Positions 19,688 to 27,990 of a stretch of 38,873 bases of DNA are shown here, in pieces. The notes under the pieces were generated by a model. That model saw only the letters and a list, made by a program, of their open reading frames with translations. It searched no databases and was not told the origin of the DNA. The DNA is from Deltaproteobacteria bacterium. GTDB taxonomy: Bacteria > Desulfobacterota > Desulfuromonadia > Geobacterales > Pseudopelobacteraceae. The position numbers were made by a program, and so were the translations under genes. The stretch is taken from positions 1 through 38,873 of the forward strand of contig JAJXYO010000055.1 of the NCBI GenBank assembly GCA_021780495.1, given 5' to 3'. Each line of letters begins with the position of its first letter. Position 1 is the first letter of the stretch.

Positions 19688-20166
19688 ACCCCTTCCTCCC
19701 TGCGGTAGACACCGCTCTTGCCGCCTTCCTTGAAGAGCAGCCTGATCTCGCCGACGGTGATCGATTTGTCGCTCCCCTTGCACATATCATAGATCGTCAG
19801 GGCCGCAAGCGTCGCGCCGGTCATGGCCTCCATCTCGACCCCGGTCCGTTCCATGGCCCGCACGGTACAGCGCACGGCAATCCGGCCGGCGGACTGATCC
19901 TGTTCAAAATCAACCGCCACATGGTGGATCGCCAGCGGATGGGAGAGCGGGATCAGCTCCGGCGTCCGCTTGGCGGCCTGGATGCCAGCCAGCCGGGCCA
20001 CCCCCAGCACATCCCCCTTGGCTACGCCGCCGGCCTGGATGGCCGCCAACAGCTCCGGCGACAAGCGCACGGTCGCCTCGGCAATAGCGGTCCGCAGCGT
20101 CGGCTGCTTGGCGGAAACATCCACCATGACCGCATTGCCGCGCTCATCGAAATGATTGAAGTTCAT
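19684..20166 (-). CDS. moaC: Cyclic pyranopterin monophosphate synthase MoaC
   Basis: 160 residues from the ATG at 20166, chosen because AAGGAGAAAAC precedes it and the family starts there; the frame stays open to 20403 without family-like sequence. Key blocks are MVDVSAKQPTLRTAIA, IQAAKRTPELIPLSHPL, VRAMERTGVEMEAMTGA and IYDMCKGSDKSI, including the active-site Lys and His regions of MoaC. With MoaA it converts GTP to cyclic pyranopterin monophosphate, the first molybdenum cofactor intermediate. The 139-base gap up to the antitoxin gene is GC-rich and could hold a structured leader, but I could not match it to the molybdenum cofactor RNA motif. Confidence 0.96.
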   Translation of the reverse strand: MNFNHFDERGNAVMVDVSAKQPTLRTAIAEATVRLSPELLAAIQAGGVAKGDVLGVARLAGIQAAKRTPELIPLSHPLAIHHVAVDFEQDQSAGRIAVRCTVRAMERTGVEMEAMTGATLAALTIYDMCKGSDKSITVGEIRLLFKEGGKSGVYRREEGV

Positions 20167-20305
20167 GTTTTCTCCTTGATAGCGCCCCCGTCCCCCGTTG
20201 GGAACGGTACCGGCATGCGGTCCCGGATTTCCTCTACCAGAAAAGACGAGAACCGCGGTGGACACAGTAGTCTCCCGTGGTAAAGGTGCTAACGACGGTT
20301 GGGTG

Positions 20306-20635
20306 CTAACCGACGCGCAGCTTTTTCGCTCGGCCGGTTGAGCGCATTGTTGGACGTGGTGGCGTTTCAATAAGCCGACCACTGACATATTTGTGTAGAA
20401 CACTTGCTATCAGCGTCTGGTAGGGCATACCCTCCTCTGCCGCACGCGTTTGAACATCCTCAAGATCACGAGAAGAAAGACGAATGTTGATACGCTTGTC
20501 TTTAGTAAGTGTTGCGGCAGCACCTGCCGCATAACGGGCTATCTCATTCTTGAGATTTGGCACAGACTGCCATTCTCCCTTTTCGAAGGAAGAGAGGATG
20601 TCCTCTTCATATTTTACTTCTTCTTTAATTTTCAT
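20306..20635 (-). CDS. RHH/CopG-type antitoxin
   Basis: 109 residues. The segment KDKRINIRLSSRDLEDVQTR, followed by AAEEGMPYQTLIASVLHKYVSGRL, is the ribbon-helix-helix region of CopG-type antitoxins found with BrnT-like toxins. The N-terminal part (ILSSFEKGEWQSV) is also typical of this group. The start lies 11 bases inside the end of the upstream toxin gene and is preceded by AGGGGGA, so the two are translationally coupled. The toxin-first order is unusual among toxin-antitoxin systems in general but normal for BrnTA. The antitoxin should bind its own promoter and neutralise the toxin. The basic tail (RSTGRAKKLRVG) is not explained. Confidence 0.85.
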   Translation of the reverse strand: MKIKEEVKYEEDILSSFEKGEWQSVPNLKNEIARYAAGAAATLTKDKRINIRLSSRDLEDVQTRAAEEGMPYQTLIASVLHKYVSGRLIETPPRPTMRSTGRAKKLRVG

Positions 20636-20915
20636 GGGTTGTTCCCCCTGCTATATATTTTTTAGTGGCAATTCGACTTGGTATTATCGTCTTCAAAAAA
20701 ATCTCTTTGTCCGTCTCGACGAAAGGAACCACGTAGGCATACCCTCGAATCCGAACGACGTAAATGCGCTGGTTCGGATACTGTTCCGGGTTTGGGTGTA
20801 AAACAACATCGAGAAGCGCACCATGAGACATGGCTGCCAGCACTTCCTCAAAAGACACGCTGCGTTCCGATTTAAGGCGAATATTCTTTTCGGTATTCCA
20901 ATTGATAGGTTTCAT
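20625..20915 (-). CDS. BrnT-like toxin
   Basis: 96 residues from the ATG at 20915; the frame is open to 20969 but the family begins at MKPINWNTEKN. The sequence WNTEKNIRLKSERSVSFEEV corresponds to the BrnT opening (FEWDxxKxxxNxxKHxVSFEEA), and RIYVVRIRGYAYVVPFVE with IIPSRIATKKYI matches the beta-sheet core and C-terminal helix. BrnT is a RelE-fold ribonuclease that stops translation. The conserved His of the BrnT KHGVSF motif is Arg-Ser here, so activity is less certain. The gene overlaps the RHH antitoxin gene by 11 bases. The locus is AT-richer than the flanking moaC and pilT regions, which suggests acquisition. Confidence 0.75.
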   Translation of the reverse strand: MKPINWNTEKNIRLKSERSVSFEEVLAAMSHGALLDVVLHPNPEQYPNQRIYVVRIRGYAYVVPFVETDKEIFLKTIIPSRIATKKYIAGGTTHEN

Positions 20916-21039
20916 GATGCCATCATATCCAAAAGTGTGCCTTTTGTCTTCATGTTTTGTTTCGTTCAACGGTTTTACGGATAACCTGAGAACGAAGTAA
21001 AACGGGTCTATTCGCTTAACTGGGCGGCTTCAGCCGGTT

Positions 21040-21327
21040 TTACAAAAATTGTATCCCTATCGGCAACAGCAGAGACGAGAGAAAGACTAAATATTTATTC
21101 AGAGTCGGAAGAAATATTACCCATAAGTTGCCTAAGGCAATAGTCCCGGAATACGGAAGCATGAAATAGAAATACCCAAACCCAGCAAAGCTATCGTGTG
21201 GTGTTGTGAGTTCAAGTCTCCACCGGATGATGTAAATGATAACAGCAATAACTATGGAAGGGAAATACCCATAAACCAAACGTATTAACACACAGTAAAT
21301 AAATGGTTGTTGTATTGAATTTTTCAT
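21040..21327 (-). CDS. Small hydrophobic membrane protein, unknown
   Basis: 95 residues, with AAGGC shortly before the ATG. Three hydrophobic stretches are visible: around FPSIVIAVIIYIIRW, around GYFYFMLPYSGTIALGNLW, and the C-terminal LVFLSSLLLPIGIQFL. It is therefore predicted to sit in the inner membrane. No known family is recognised. It lies in the AT-richer pocket between the toxin-antitoxin pair and pilT, and its base composition differs from the housekeeping neighbours, as expected for a transferred gene. It could also be a remnant of a longer protein; no matching extension was seen in other frames. Confidence 0.5.
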   Translation of the reverse strand: MKNSIQQPFIYCVLIRLVYGYFPSIVIAVIIYIIRWRLELTTPHDSFAGFGYFYFMLPYSGTIALGNLWVIFLPTLNKYLVFLSSLLLPIGIQFL

Positions 21328-21440
21328 TTGCCTTAATTCACCCAGCGAAGATTTAAGTGATGGTGTAATTCCTTCAACAAATTGTCAAAAATACCAGTCA
21401 AAAATTATATTCCGTTGAATGAGGCCGCGTCACCATACAC

Positions 21441-21464
21441 AAAAGGCCCCGATCTGGAGCCTTT
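21441..21464 (-). terminator. Intrinsic terminator after pilT
   Basis: On the minus strand AAAGGCTCC-AGATC-GGGGCCTTTT forms a short GC-rich hairpin followed by four T residues, 17 bases after the pilT stop. The pairing includes one mismatch. The plus strand reads similarly (AAAAGGCCCC...GGAGCCTTT), so it could act on both sides. Confidence 0.65.
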
Positions 21465-21480
21465 CATGTCACACGTATTT

Positions 21481-22545
21481 TCAGCCGGCCTGCGGCAGAT
21501 ACTGCTCAAACTGTTTCTTGTCGATCGCGCAGCGGTAGGCCTCTTCCGGGTTGACCTTTTTCGTCTTCAGCAGATCCAGCAGATGCTGGTCCATCAGCTG
21601 CATGCCATCCTTCTTGGCAGTCTGCATGATGGAGGGGATCTGGAAGGTTTTCCCCTCGCGGATCAGGTTGGCGATGGCCGGGGTGCCGAGCATGATCTCA
21701 AGGGCGGCAACGCGCCCATGCCCTTCGGCCGTTTTGAGCAACTGCTGGCAGATGACCCCTTTCAGGGATTCTGACAGCATGGCACGCACCTGCTCCTGCT
21801 GGTCGGTCGGAAACACATCGATAATACGATCGACCGTCTTGGCGGCGGTGCTGGTGTGCAAGGTTCCAAAGACCAGATGCCCGGTTTCGGCGGCGCTCAT
21901 GGCCAGCTGAATGGTCGTCAGGTCGCGCATCTCGCCAACCAGGATCACATCCGGATCTTCGCGCAGCGCCGCCCGCAGGGCCGTGGCAAAGCTTTCGGTA
22001 TGCTCGCCGATCTGGCGCTGATTCAAGAGCGACATCTTGTTTTCATGGATGAACTCAAGCGGATCCTCGAAGGTCAGGATATGTTCCTTGCGGGTGGAGT
22101 TGATCAGGTCGATCATGCCGGCCAGGGTCGTCGATTTGCCGGACCCGGTCGGCCCGGTCACCAGCACCATCCCTTTTTTGAAGTTGGTCATGCGGCGCAC
22201 GCCTTCCGGCAGCCCCAATTCATCCGCGGAGAGGATCTTGGTGGGGATGATGCGAAAGACCGCTGCCACGCCCCGGTGGGTCATCATGATATTACCGCGG
22301 AAGCGCGCCAGATCCGGGACCGTGTAGGCAAAGTCCAGGTCCTTGGTCTCTTCGAAGTGGGCCTTCTGCTTGTCGCTGAGAATCTCGAACAGGATCGTTA
22401 TAAGCTCATCATGCCCCAGCGCCTTGAAATTGAGGCGTACCATCTCCCCATGCTGACGGAAGATCGGCGGATTGCCGGTAGACAGGTGCAGGTCGGATGC
22501 GCCCTGTTCCCTCATCATTCTGAAAAGTGCATCTATCTTGGCCAT
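21481..22545 (-). CDS. pilT: Type IV pilus retraction ATPase PilT
   Basis: 354 residues, start preceded by GGGAG. The N-terminal PAS-like region includes REQGASDLHLSTGNPPIFR. Walker A is GPTGSGKST (131-139), the Asp box is FEDPLEF, Walker B is ILVGEMRDLTTIQLA, and the His box is FGTLHTSTA. The C-terminal motif AIANLIREGK is the PilT-specific block needed for retraction (often AIRNLIREGK in other species). PilT depolymerises pili and drives twitching. It is the third gene after dnaB and a degenerate PilB/GspE-like gene (66-base gap), and the transcript ends at 21441-21464. No pilus structural gene is near. Confidence 0.95.
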   Translation of the reverse strand: MAKIDALFRMMREQGASDLHLSTGNPPIFRQHGEMVRLNFKALGHDELITILFEILSDKQKAHFEETKDLDFAYTVPDLARFRGNIMMTHRGVAAVFRIIPTKILSADELGLPEGVRRMTNFKKGMVLVTGPTGSGKSTTLAGMIDLINSTRKEHILTFEDPLEFIHENKMSLLNQRQIGEHTESFATALRAALREDPDVILVGEMRDLTTIQLAMSAAETGHLVFGTLHTSTAAKTVDRIIDVFPTDQQEQVRAMLSESLKGVICQQLLKTAEGHGRVAALEIMLGTPAIANLIREGKTFQIPSIMQTAKKDGMQLMDQHLLDLLKTKKVNPEEAYRCAIDKKQFEQYLPQAG

Positions 22546-22611
22546 GTTTCACTCCCTTGAATGAAATCGAAACATCTCGTTACACCCCAGGCCTGACGGC
22601 GGCCCGGGCAG

Positions 22612-24264
22612 CTACAGAATGACTGCAGCGATATATTCCTCCGGCGACACGGCGCCGTTCATGAGCAGTTTCAAGCCTTCCGCCGCAATGCCCTCATAAC
22701 CGACATTCCCCAGATAGCTCTCCAGGGCGGCCACATCGCTGGACCGGTCAAATACGTTCAGAAACGCTTCATCGAATTCGATCACATCCAGCAGGAACCT
22801 GCGCGAGCTGAATCCGCTGTGACCGCAACGGTCGCAACCGGTCGTGCGGTAGAAGGCGGCCGGATGATACTCCAGCTCCATGGCAATCAACTCCTCTACC
22901 GGCGGGACGTACTCGATCCGGCATTCCGGACAGAGCAGTTGAATCCCCTTGAAGGAGATCACCCCGTTGACAAAGACCGGCAGGAAGTAGTTCTTCTGCT
23001 GGTACAGCAGCAGGTGCCGCATGACATTGCGGGTGCCGCGGATCTGCAGACCGGCCAGGACCAGCTTGCCGCGCATGGCCGCCCGGCAGGCGGCGGTAAA
23101 CGGCATGCCTTCGGTAGCGTCTTCAATCACCAGGATATCCGGGGTATGCTCCAGGGCGTCCATGATAACCCTGGCCCGCTCCGTTTCGGCGTGTGGCAGC
23201 TGGATGCGCGGAAAGCGCTTGTTCATCCTGCCCGGCCCCTCGCCCAGGATGATGACGTTCTTGCCGTCGCTATCCATCTCCTCCAGCATCAGGTCGATAA
23301 AACGGTCCCGTTCCTGGGTATTGCGCGAGGCGAAGAAGGTGATGCCGTGTTGTGCCCGGGCCAGGGCGGCAAAACCGATCTCCTGGGGAGCCTGCAGGTG
23401 CAGGCCCGCCAAGCGGGACGGCACGCTGGCCGCCACATGGGGGCGGATCGTGAGGTAGTCGCCGCCATAACCGGCCAGAACCGCAACCTGGAACACGATC
23501 GGATGACAACGATAATCGAAACTCAATAGACCGCTTGTGCCGCCCTGCTCACCCTCCTGGATCAATCCGGCGCCCTTGCGGATCTTCAGGGCGACATCCG
23601 GGTAGTAGTTGCTGGCCAGGCTGCCCATCTGCCGGGAAACACCGCTGCGCCGGCCGCTGATGGCCACCACATCGCCCAACGGCTGCAATGAAAGCGCAGA
23701 CAACCTATTTTCCAGGAGGTAGATCAGCAGGTGTTCCAGAAACGTGCCGCCCCCCAGATCGCCATTGATGGCATCAATGGTGGCCGCATCGAAGACCTCC
23801 GACTCGAACCCCAGGCTCTCTCTGCCGGCATTGCCGAAAAAGATGTCGATCATCTCGCGGATCTCGCGGATCAGCGCCACGGAGACATTGACCACACAGC
23901 CGGTGGCCTGTTCGATGGCCTCGATGGCAGCACGGTTGAGCGGATCGGAAATGGCGACAAACAACTCGTTGCCGGCCTTGATCATCGGTATGAAGTTATG
24001 TTTCCTGGCCAGCTGGGCCGAAACGAGACGGACCGCATCCGGATCGATACTCGCGCTGTCGAGCCGGACATAGGGCAGATCCAGTTGATTGGAGATGGCC
24101 CAGTCGATATCCTCCTGGGCGACTATGCCTAGGTTGATCAGCGCTTCGCCGAAGCGCGCCCCGCTGCGCTTCTGTTCCTCCAGCGCCGCAGCGACATCAT
24201 CGCTGGTAATGATCCGGGAAGCTGAAAGTATCTCTCCCAGCGTGCCTTTTTTCATGTCGGACAT
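22612..24264 (-). CDS. Degenerate PilB/GspE-like protein, predicted pseudo-ATPase
   Basis: 550 residues with AGGAGGAACC before the ATG. Residues 1-145 form a GspE/MshE N-terminal domain (LGEILSASRIITSDDVAAAL; ALINLGIVAQEDIDWAISNQ), which in MshE binds cyclic di-GMP. The rest follows the length and order of PilB/GspE, including the zinc cysteines Cys445, Cys448, Cys477 and Cys480 (CPEC...CDRC). However, the Walker A site GPTGSGKT is replaced by FASRNTQERD near 311-320, Walker B is VIEDATEG instead of VGEIRD, and the His box LHT is gone (LAGLQIRG). ATP hydrolysis is therefore unlikely. It sits between dnaB and pilT in one operon. A role as a c-di-GMP sensor or hexamer partner for the pilus motor is inference. 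Confidence 0.85.
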   Translation of the reverse strand: MSDMKKGTLGEILSASRIITSDDVAAALEEQKRSGARFGEALINLGIVAQEDIDWAISNQLDLPYVRLDSASIDPDAVRLVSAQLARKHNFIPMIKAGNELFVAISDPLNRAAIEAIEQATGCVVNVSVALIREIREMIDIFFGNAGRESLGFESEVFDAATIDAINGDLGGGTFLEHLLIYLLENRLSALSLQPLGDVVAISGRRSGVSRQMGSLASNYYPDVALKIRKGAGLIQEGEQGGTSGLLSFDYRCHPIVFQVAVLAGYGGDYLTIRPHVAASVPSRLAGLHLQAPQEIGFAALARAQHGITFFASRNTQERDRFIDLMLEEMDSDGKNVIILGEGPGRMNKRFPRIQLPHAETERARVIMDALEHTPDILVIEDATEGMPFTAACRAAMRGKLVLAGLQIRGTRNVMRHLLLYQQKNYFLPVFVNGVISFKGIQLLCPECRIEYVPPVEELIAMELEYHPAAFYRTTGCDRCGHSGFSSRRFLLDVIEFDEAFLNVFDRSSDVAALESYLGNVGYEGIAAEGLKLLMNGAVSPEEYIAAVIL

Positions 24265-24294
24265 GGTTCCTCCTGTTGTCAGGTGGTGGCTGTG

Positions 24295-25668
24295 CTAGCT
24301 GTCGTTACGGTCGCTGCGGTTTTCGAAACGGGTATGCTCACCGATAAAGGTCAGCTCGATGGTTCCCAGGGCGCCGTTACGCTGCTTGCCGATGATGATC
24401 TCGGCATTGCGCTCATGCCCCTTGCTGCAGGTGGTGTCGGGCTTGCGGCAATCCTCGCAGTAGACCGCCTCGCGGTACACGAACATGATCACGTCGGCAT
24501 CCTGCTCGATGGCGCCCGACTCGCGCAGGTCGCTCATCATGGGGCGCTTGTCGGCCCGTTTTTCCAGTTCGCGGTTGAGCTGCGAAAGGGCCACCACCGG
24601 CACATTCAGCTCCTTGGCCAGCGCCTTGAGCGAGCGGGAGATCTCCGAGATCTCCTGCTGGCGGGATTCCGGGTTGTTGCTGCCCTTCATCAATTGCAGG
24701 TAGTCGACGATGACCAGACCGATATCGTGTTCGCTCTTCAGGCGGCGCGCCTTGGAGCGCAGCTCCAGCACGCTGATGGAAGGGCTGTCGTCGATAAAGA
24801 TCTTGGCGTCGTGCAGGATACCGGCGGCACGGGTCAGGCGCGGCCAGTCCGAATCCTGGAAGTGGCCGGTACGCATCCGGCCGAAATCAACCCGGGCGAT
24901 GGAGGCCAGAAAGCGCATCACCAGCTCCTCCTTGCCCATTTCCAGCGAAAAGATTACGGAGGGCACCTTTTTCTTGCTCTCGGCGCTGGCATACTGGGCG
25001 ATGTTCAGGGCCAGGGTAGTCTTGCCCATGGAAGGACGGGCGGCGACGATGATCAGGTTGCCGGGTTGGAAACCGGCCGTCTTGTGGTCCAGATCCACAT
25101 ACCCGGTAGGTACGCCGGTAACATGCTCCTTCTGATCGTGCAGGTTCTTGAGGATATTGAAGGCCTCTTTGAGGACCGACTGCACCGGGACATACTGGGG
25201 GCGCGACTTGTTCTCCGAGATCTCGTAGATCTCCTTCTGGGCCTTGTCCAGCAGATCCTCCACATCGGCCTGTTCGTCGTAGCCCCGGCTGACGATCTCG
25301 GTCGCCACGCTGATCAGCTTGCGGTTGGTGGACTTCTCCTTCACCATCTTGCAGTAGTAGGCGATGTTGGCCGCCGTGGGGACATAATCCACCAGGGTCG
25401 CCAGATAGGCCGCACCGCCGATCTCTTCCAGCTCGCCGGCCTTCTTGAGCATGTCGGTCATGGTGATGAAATCGCACGGTTCGCGCAGATCCGACAGTTT
25501 CATCATGGCCAGGAAGATCTTGCGGTGGCTTTCGCGGTAGAAATCCTCCGGGGTCAGCATTTCCAGCACCCGGTTGATGGCATCGTTATCGATCAGGATG
25601 CCGCCCAGGATGGACATCTCCGCCTCCAGGCTCTGGGGGGGGAGTTTTCGAAGATCATGTGTCGTCAT
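24295..25668 (-). CDS. dnaB: Replicative DNA helicase DnaB
   Basis: 457 residues from the ATG at 25668, which has AAAGGA upstream; the frame stays open to 26184, but that part overlaps the divergent TonB receptor gene. The start RKLPPQSLEAEMSILGGILI is the classical DnaB N-terminal domain that binds primase. Walker A is ARPSMGKTTLALN, then VPSVIFSLEMGKEELVMR, LVIVDYLQLMKG and KALAKELNVPVVALSQLNRE. The helicase unwinds DNA 5'-3' at the fork. In many bacteria dnaB follows rplI; here it leads an operon with pilus-motor-type genes (30-base gap), and no ribosomal gene is adjacent. No intein is present. Confidence 0.97.
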   Translation of the reverse strand: MTTHDLRKLPPQSLEAEMSILGGILIDNDAINRVLEMLTPEDFYRESHRKIFLAMMKLSDLREPCDFITMTDMLKKAGELEEIGGAAYLATLVDYVPTAANIAYYCKMVKEKSTNRKLISVATEIVSRGYDEQADVEDLLDKAQKEIYEISENKSRPQYVPVQSVLKEAFNILKNLHDQKEHVTGVPTGYVDLDHKTAGFQPGNLIIVAARPSMGKTTLALNIAQYASAESKKKVPSVIFSLEMGKEELVMRFLASIARVDFGRMRTGHFQDSDWPRLTRAAGILHDAKIFIDDSPSISVLELRSKARRLKSEHDIGLVIVDYLQLMKGSNNPESRQQEISEISRSLKALAKELNVPVVALSQLNRELEKRADKRPMMSDLRESGAIEQDADVIMFVYREAVYCEDCRKPDTTCSKGHERNAEIIIGKQRNGALGTIELTFIGEHTRFENRSDRNDS

Positions 25669-25804
25669 GTGCAGATATTCCTTTAGCAGCCGAATGGTAT
25701 CCGTTATGCCACATTTTGCACAAATTTGCACACAGGGAATTGAAACCCAAAATTCAGGGGGCGCTGCCGTGGGCACCTCTTTAATGAAAAAAGCGGCGGG
25801 CATA

Positions 25805-25832
25805 TTGACAAGAGCCGATAATACGCTAAGAT
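25805..25832 (+). promoter_or_regulatory. Promoter of the TonB-dependent receptor gene
   Basis: Consensus TTGACA (25805-25810), a 16-base spacer, then TAAGAT (25827-25832). Transcription should begin near 25840, about 35 bases before the ATG at 25874, which carries GGAGG. It lies in the divergent region with dnaB. No Fur box or B12 riboswitch could be recognised between promoter and start; the leader is too short for a riboswitch. Confidence 0.6.
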
Positions 25833-25873
25833 GCCTAAGATTGAGCCGGGTCAGACACTGGTGGAGGTTTATC

Positions 25874-27856
25874 ATGAAACAGGGCAGCAGATGGATCGCA
25901 GGGCTTCTGACGGCAGCTGTGCTGGGAACGGCGCTGTGCTGCGCGCCACGCACCGCAGCGGCGGCAGACGGAGATGACCAGCCGGCCCTGACCGGCCCCT
26001 CGCAGGACGACCTGAGCATGTTCTGGGATGAGAAGGAGCTGTACGTCCAGACCGCCACCCGCAGCGACAGGCCGATCAACCAGGTGGCCGAGAACATGAC
26101 CGTCATCACCGCCAAGGAGATCAAGGTCATGAACGCCAACAGCGTGGCCGAGGTGCTGGCCCGGGTGCCGGGGCTCTTCGTCAATTTCCAAGGCCAGGAT
26201 TATAATTCGACCTCGCTGCTGCGCATCCAGGGCTCCGAGGAACGCCACGTCACCGTGCTGCTGGACGGCATGCCGGTCAACTACCTCTCGGGCGGCAGCG
26301 CCGAGACCTCCTTTATCCCGATCAGGATCGTCGAACGGATCGAGATCATCAAGGGGGCCGCCTCCTCGGCCTGGGGCTCGGCCCTGGGGGGGGTCGTCAA
26401 CATCATCACCCGCGATACCGGCGATAACGCCAGCCCCAACGGCATGCTGAGCACTTCGTACGGCGAGGCCAACTCCCGCAACCTGGACGGCGAGCTGCGC
26501 GGCAGCAACGGCCCGCTCGGCTATTACCTCTACGCCGGGCAGCAGGACTCGGACGGGCTGCGCAACCGCCGCGATTCCAGCCGCACCAGCGTCTTCGCCA
26601 AGCTGCTGCTGACCCCCACCCGCGACCTGGACATCACCCTCACGGGGGGCTACAGCGACCCGCAAATCAACTCCGGCGACCTTGGCGGCGTACAGGCCAA
26701 CGTACAGATGCGCAACCGTTTTCTAAACGGCAGCGTCGAGTACCGCGCCACCCCGGAGCTGACCGTGCGCGGCGGGCTGCACCTCTTCAATGCCTATCTC
26801 GATATCCCGACCACTACCCTGCCCGGCAATGGGCTCCTGGTGCAAAACGTCAACCAGGAGCAGACCGTCGGCGGCAACCTGCGCGCCACCTGGGCGAGCG
26901 GCGTCCAGACCCTGACCGTCGGGGCGGAGGCCAGCCACGGCACCCTGGACGAGACCACCAACACCGGACCGATCTTCCAGTCGCCGCTCTACCAGTCCCT
27001 CGGTTATGGACGGCCCCCCTCCGAAACCGTCTCGCCCACCGTCGACCGCTGGGGACTCTTTGCCAACGATACCGTGGAACTGGGACCTTTCGCCGTCACC
27101 CCCGGCCTCCGCCTCGATCACGACAACATCAGCGGCTCGTTCGTCAGCCCCAGCCTGGGGGTCACCTGGGAACTGGGGGAACACACGGTGGCCCGCGCCT
27201 CGGCCGCCCGCGGTTTCACCTCGCCCCCCCTGGATTACGCCAAGGGCCAGAGCCTGTACTCCCGCTCCAACCCGGACATCCGGGCCGAGTACGGCTGGTC
27301 GTACCAGGCCGGGCTCGAATCCGGCCTGGCCGGCCTGGTCAACCTGAAGGGCACCCTCTTCCGCCATGAGACCACCAAGGCCATCTCAGCCGAGCCCATC
27401 CCCGGACAGGCGCCCTACCGGACCGTCTACAACCGCGGCGACGCCACCCGCCAGGGCTATGAGCTGGAGGCCGAGACCGTCCCGTTCTACAACCTCTCCC
27501 TCACGCTGGGGCAGGCCTACGCCCATTTCAAGGGCGAGGCCGTGCCGGCAGGCTACATCAATGCCTACTACGACAGCTATGCCTGGCTGATCGGGGTCAA
27601 GTACGACGACCGCCGCTCGTTCTCGGCCCTGCTCTCCGGCAGCTATGTCTTCTGGGATGCCAACCCCGCGGATCAGGGCCAATACACGACCTTTATCTGG
27701 GACCTGACCGCCACCAAGCGCTTCCGGACCAGCGCCACGACCACCCTGGAGTCCTTCCTGACGATCCACAACCTCTTCAGCGGCAACTACTACATGAGCC
27801 CGGTCTACCCCAATGCCGGACGCTGGGTGGAGGGCGGTCTCAGGTTCAAGTTCTGA
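25874..27856 (+). CDS. TonB-dependent outer-membrane receptor
   Basis: 660 residues from the ATG at 25874. A signal peptide (WIAGLLTAAVLGTALCC, cleavage after RTAAAA) is followed by ELYVQTATRS, which resembles a TonB box. The plug domain spans about 65-175 (NQVAENMTVITAKEI; VAEVLARVPGLFVNFQG; IEIIKGAASSAWGSALGGVV). The remaining 480 residues are beta-barrel strands ending in Phe (GLRFKF), the usual outer-membrane signal. At 660 residues it is in the range of BtuB/FepA-like receptors for cobalamin, siderophores or metals. No ligand-specific partner (periplasmic binding protein or ABC transporter) is adjacent. It has its own promoter and terminator and seems monocistronic. A link to the downstream peptide cassette is unsupported. 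Confidence 0.92.
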   Translation: MKQGSRWIAGLLTAAVLGTALCCAPRTAAAADGDDQPALTGPSQDDLSMFWDEKELYVQTATRSDRPINQVAENMTVITAKEIKVMNANSVAEVLARVPGLFVNFQGQDYNSTSLLRIQGSEERHVTVLLDGMPVNYLSGGSAETSFIPIRIVERIEIIKGAASSAWGSALGGVVNIITRDTGDNASPNGMLSTSYGEANSRNLDGELRGSNGPLGYYLYAGQQDSDGLRNRRDSSRTSVFAKLLLTPTRDLDITLTGGYSDPQINSGDLGGVQANVQMRNRFLNGSVEYRATPELTVRGGLHLFNAYLDIPTTTLPGNGLLVQNVNQEQTVGGNLRATWASGVQTLTVGAEASHGTLDETTNTGPIFQSPLYQSLGYGRPPSETVSPTVDRWGLFANDTVELGPFAVTPGLRLDHDNISGSFVSPSLGVTWELGEHTVARASAARGFTSPPLDYAKGQSLYSRSNPDIRAEYGWSYQAGLESGLAGLVNLKGTLFRHETTKAISAEPIPGQAPYRTVYNRGDATRQGYELEAETVPFYNLSLTLGQAYAHFKGEAVPAGYINAYYDSYAWLIGVKYDDRRSFSALLSGSYVFWDANPADQGQYTTFIWDLTATKRFRTSATTTLESFLTIHNLFSGNYYMSPVYPNAGRWVEGGLRFKF

Positions 27857-27876
27857 GAGCAGCTGTCAGCGTGCAA

Positions 27877-27913
27877 ACGGCCTCCGGGGTATCCCCCGGA
27901 GGCCGTTTTTTTT
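27877..27913 (+). terminator. Strong intrinsic terminator of the TonB receptor gene
   Basis: ACGGCCTCCGGGG pairs with CCCCGGAGGCCGT around a very short loop and is followed by eight T residues. It begins 20 bases after the stop codon. This is a textbook rho-independent terminator for the plus strand. Confidence 0.93.
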
Positions 27914-27990
27914 ACACTCTCGAATTACGCAACGAGAAAACGTCAGTAGCTTCCGGTTAGATAATTGCAAGCCGTGAGAAGTCTGTTTTT

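Noticed and set aside
20167..20305. Molybdenum cofactor riboswitch before moaC
   Set aside because: The interval is GC-rich and could fold, but I could not match the conserved parts of the Moco RNA motif.
24283..25686. 467-residue open frame on plus
   Set aside because: Antisense shadow of dnaB; the translation has no domain and is rich in His, Gln and Gly.
25669..26184. N-terminal extension of dnaB
   Set aside because: The added residues overlap the signal peptide and plug of the TonB receptor gene and are not DnaB-like; the family start with AAAGGA is at 25668.
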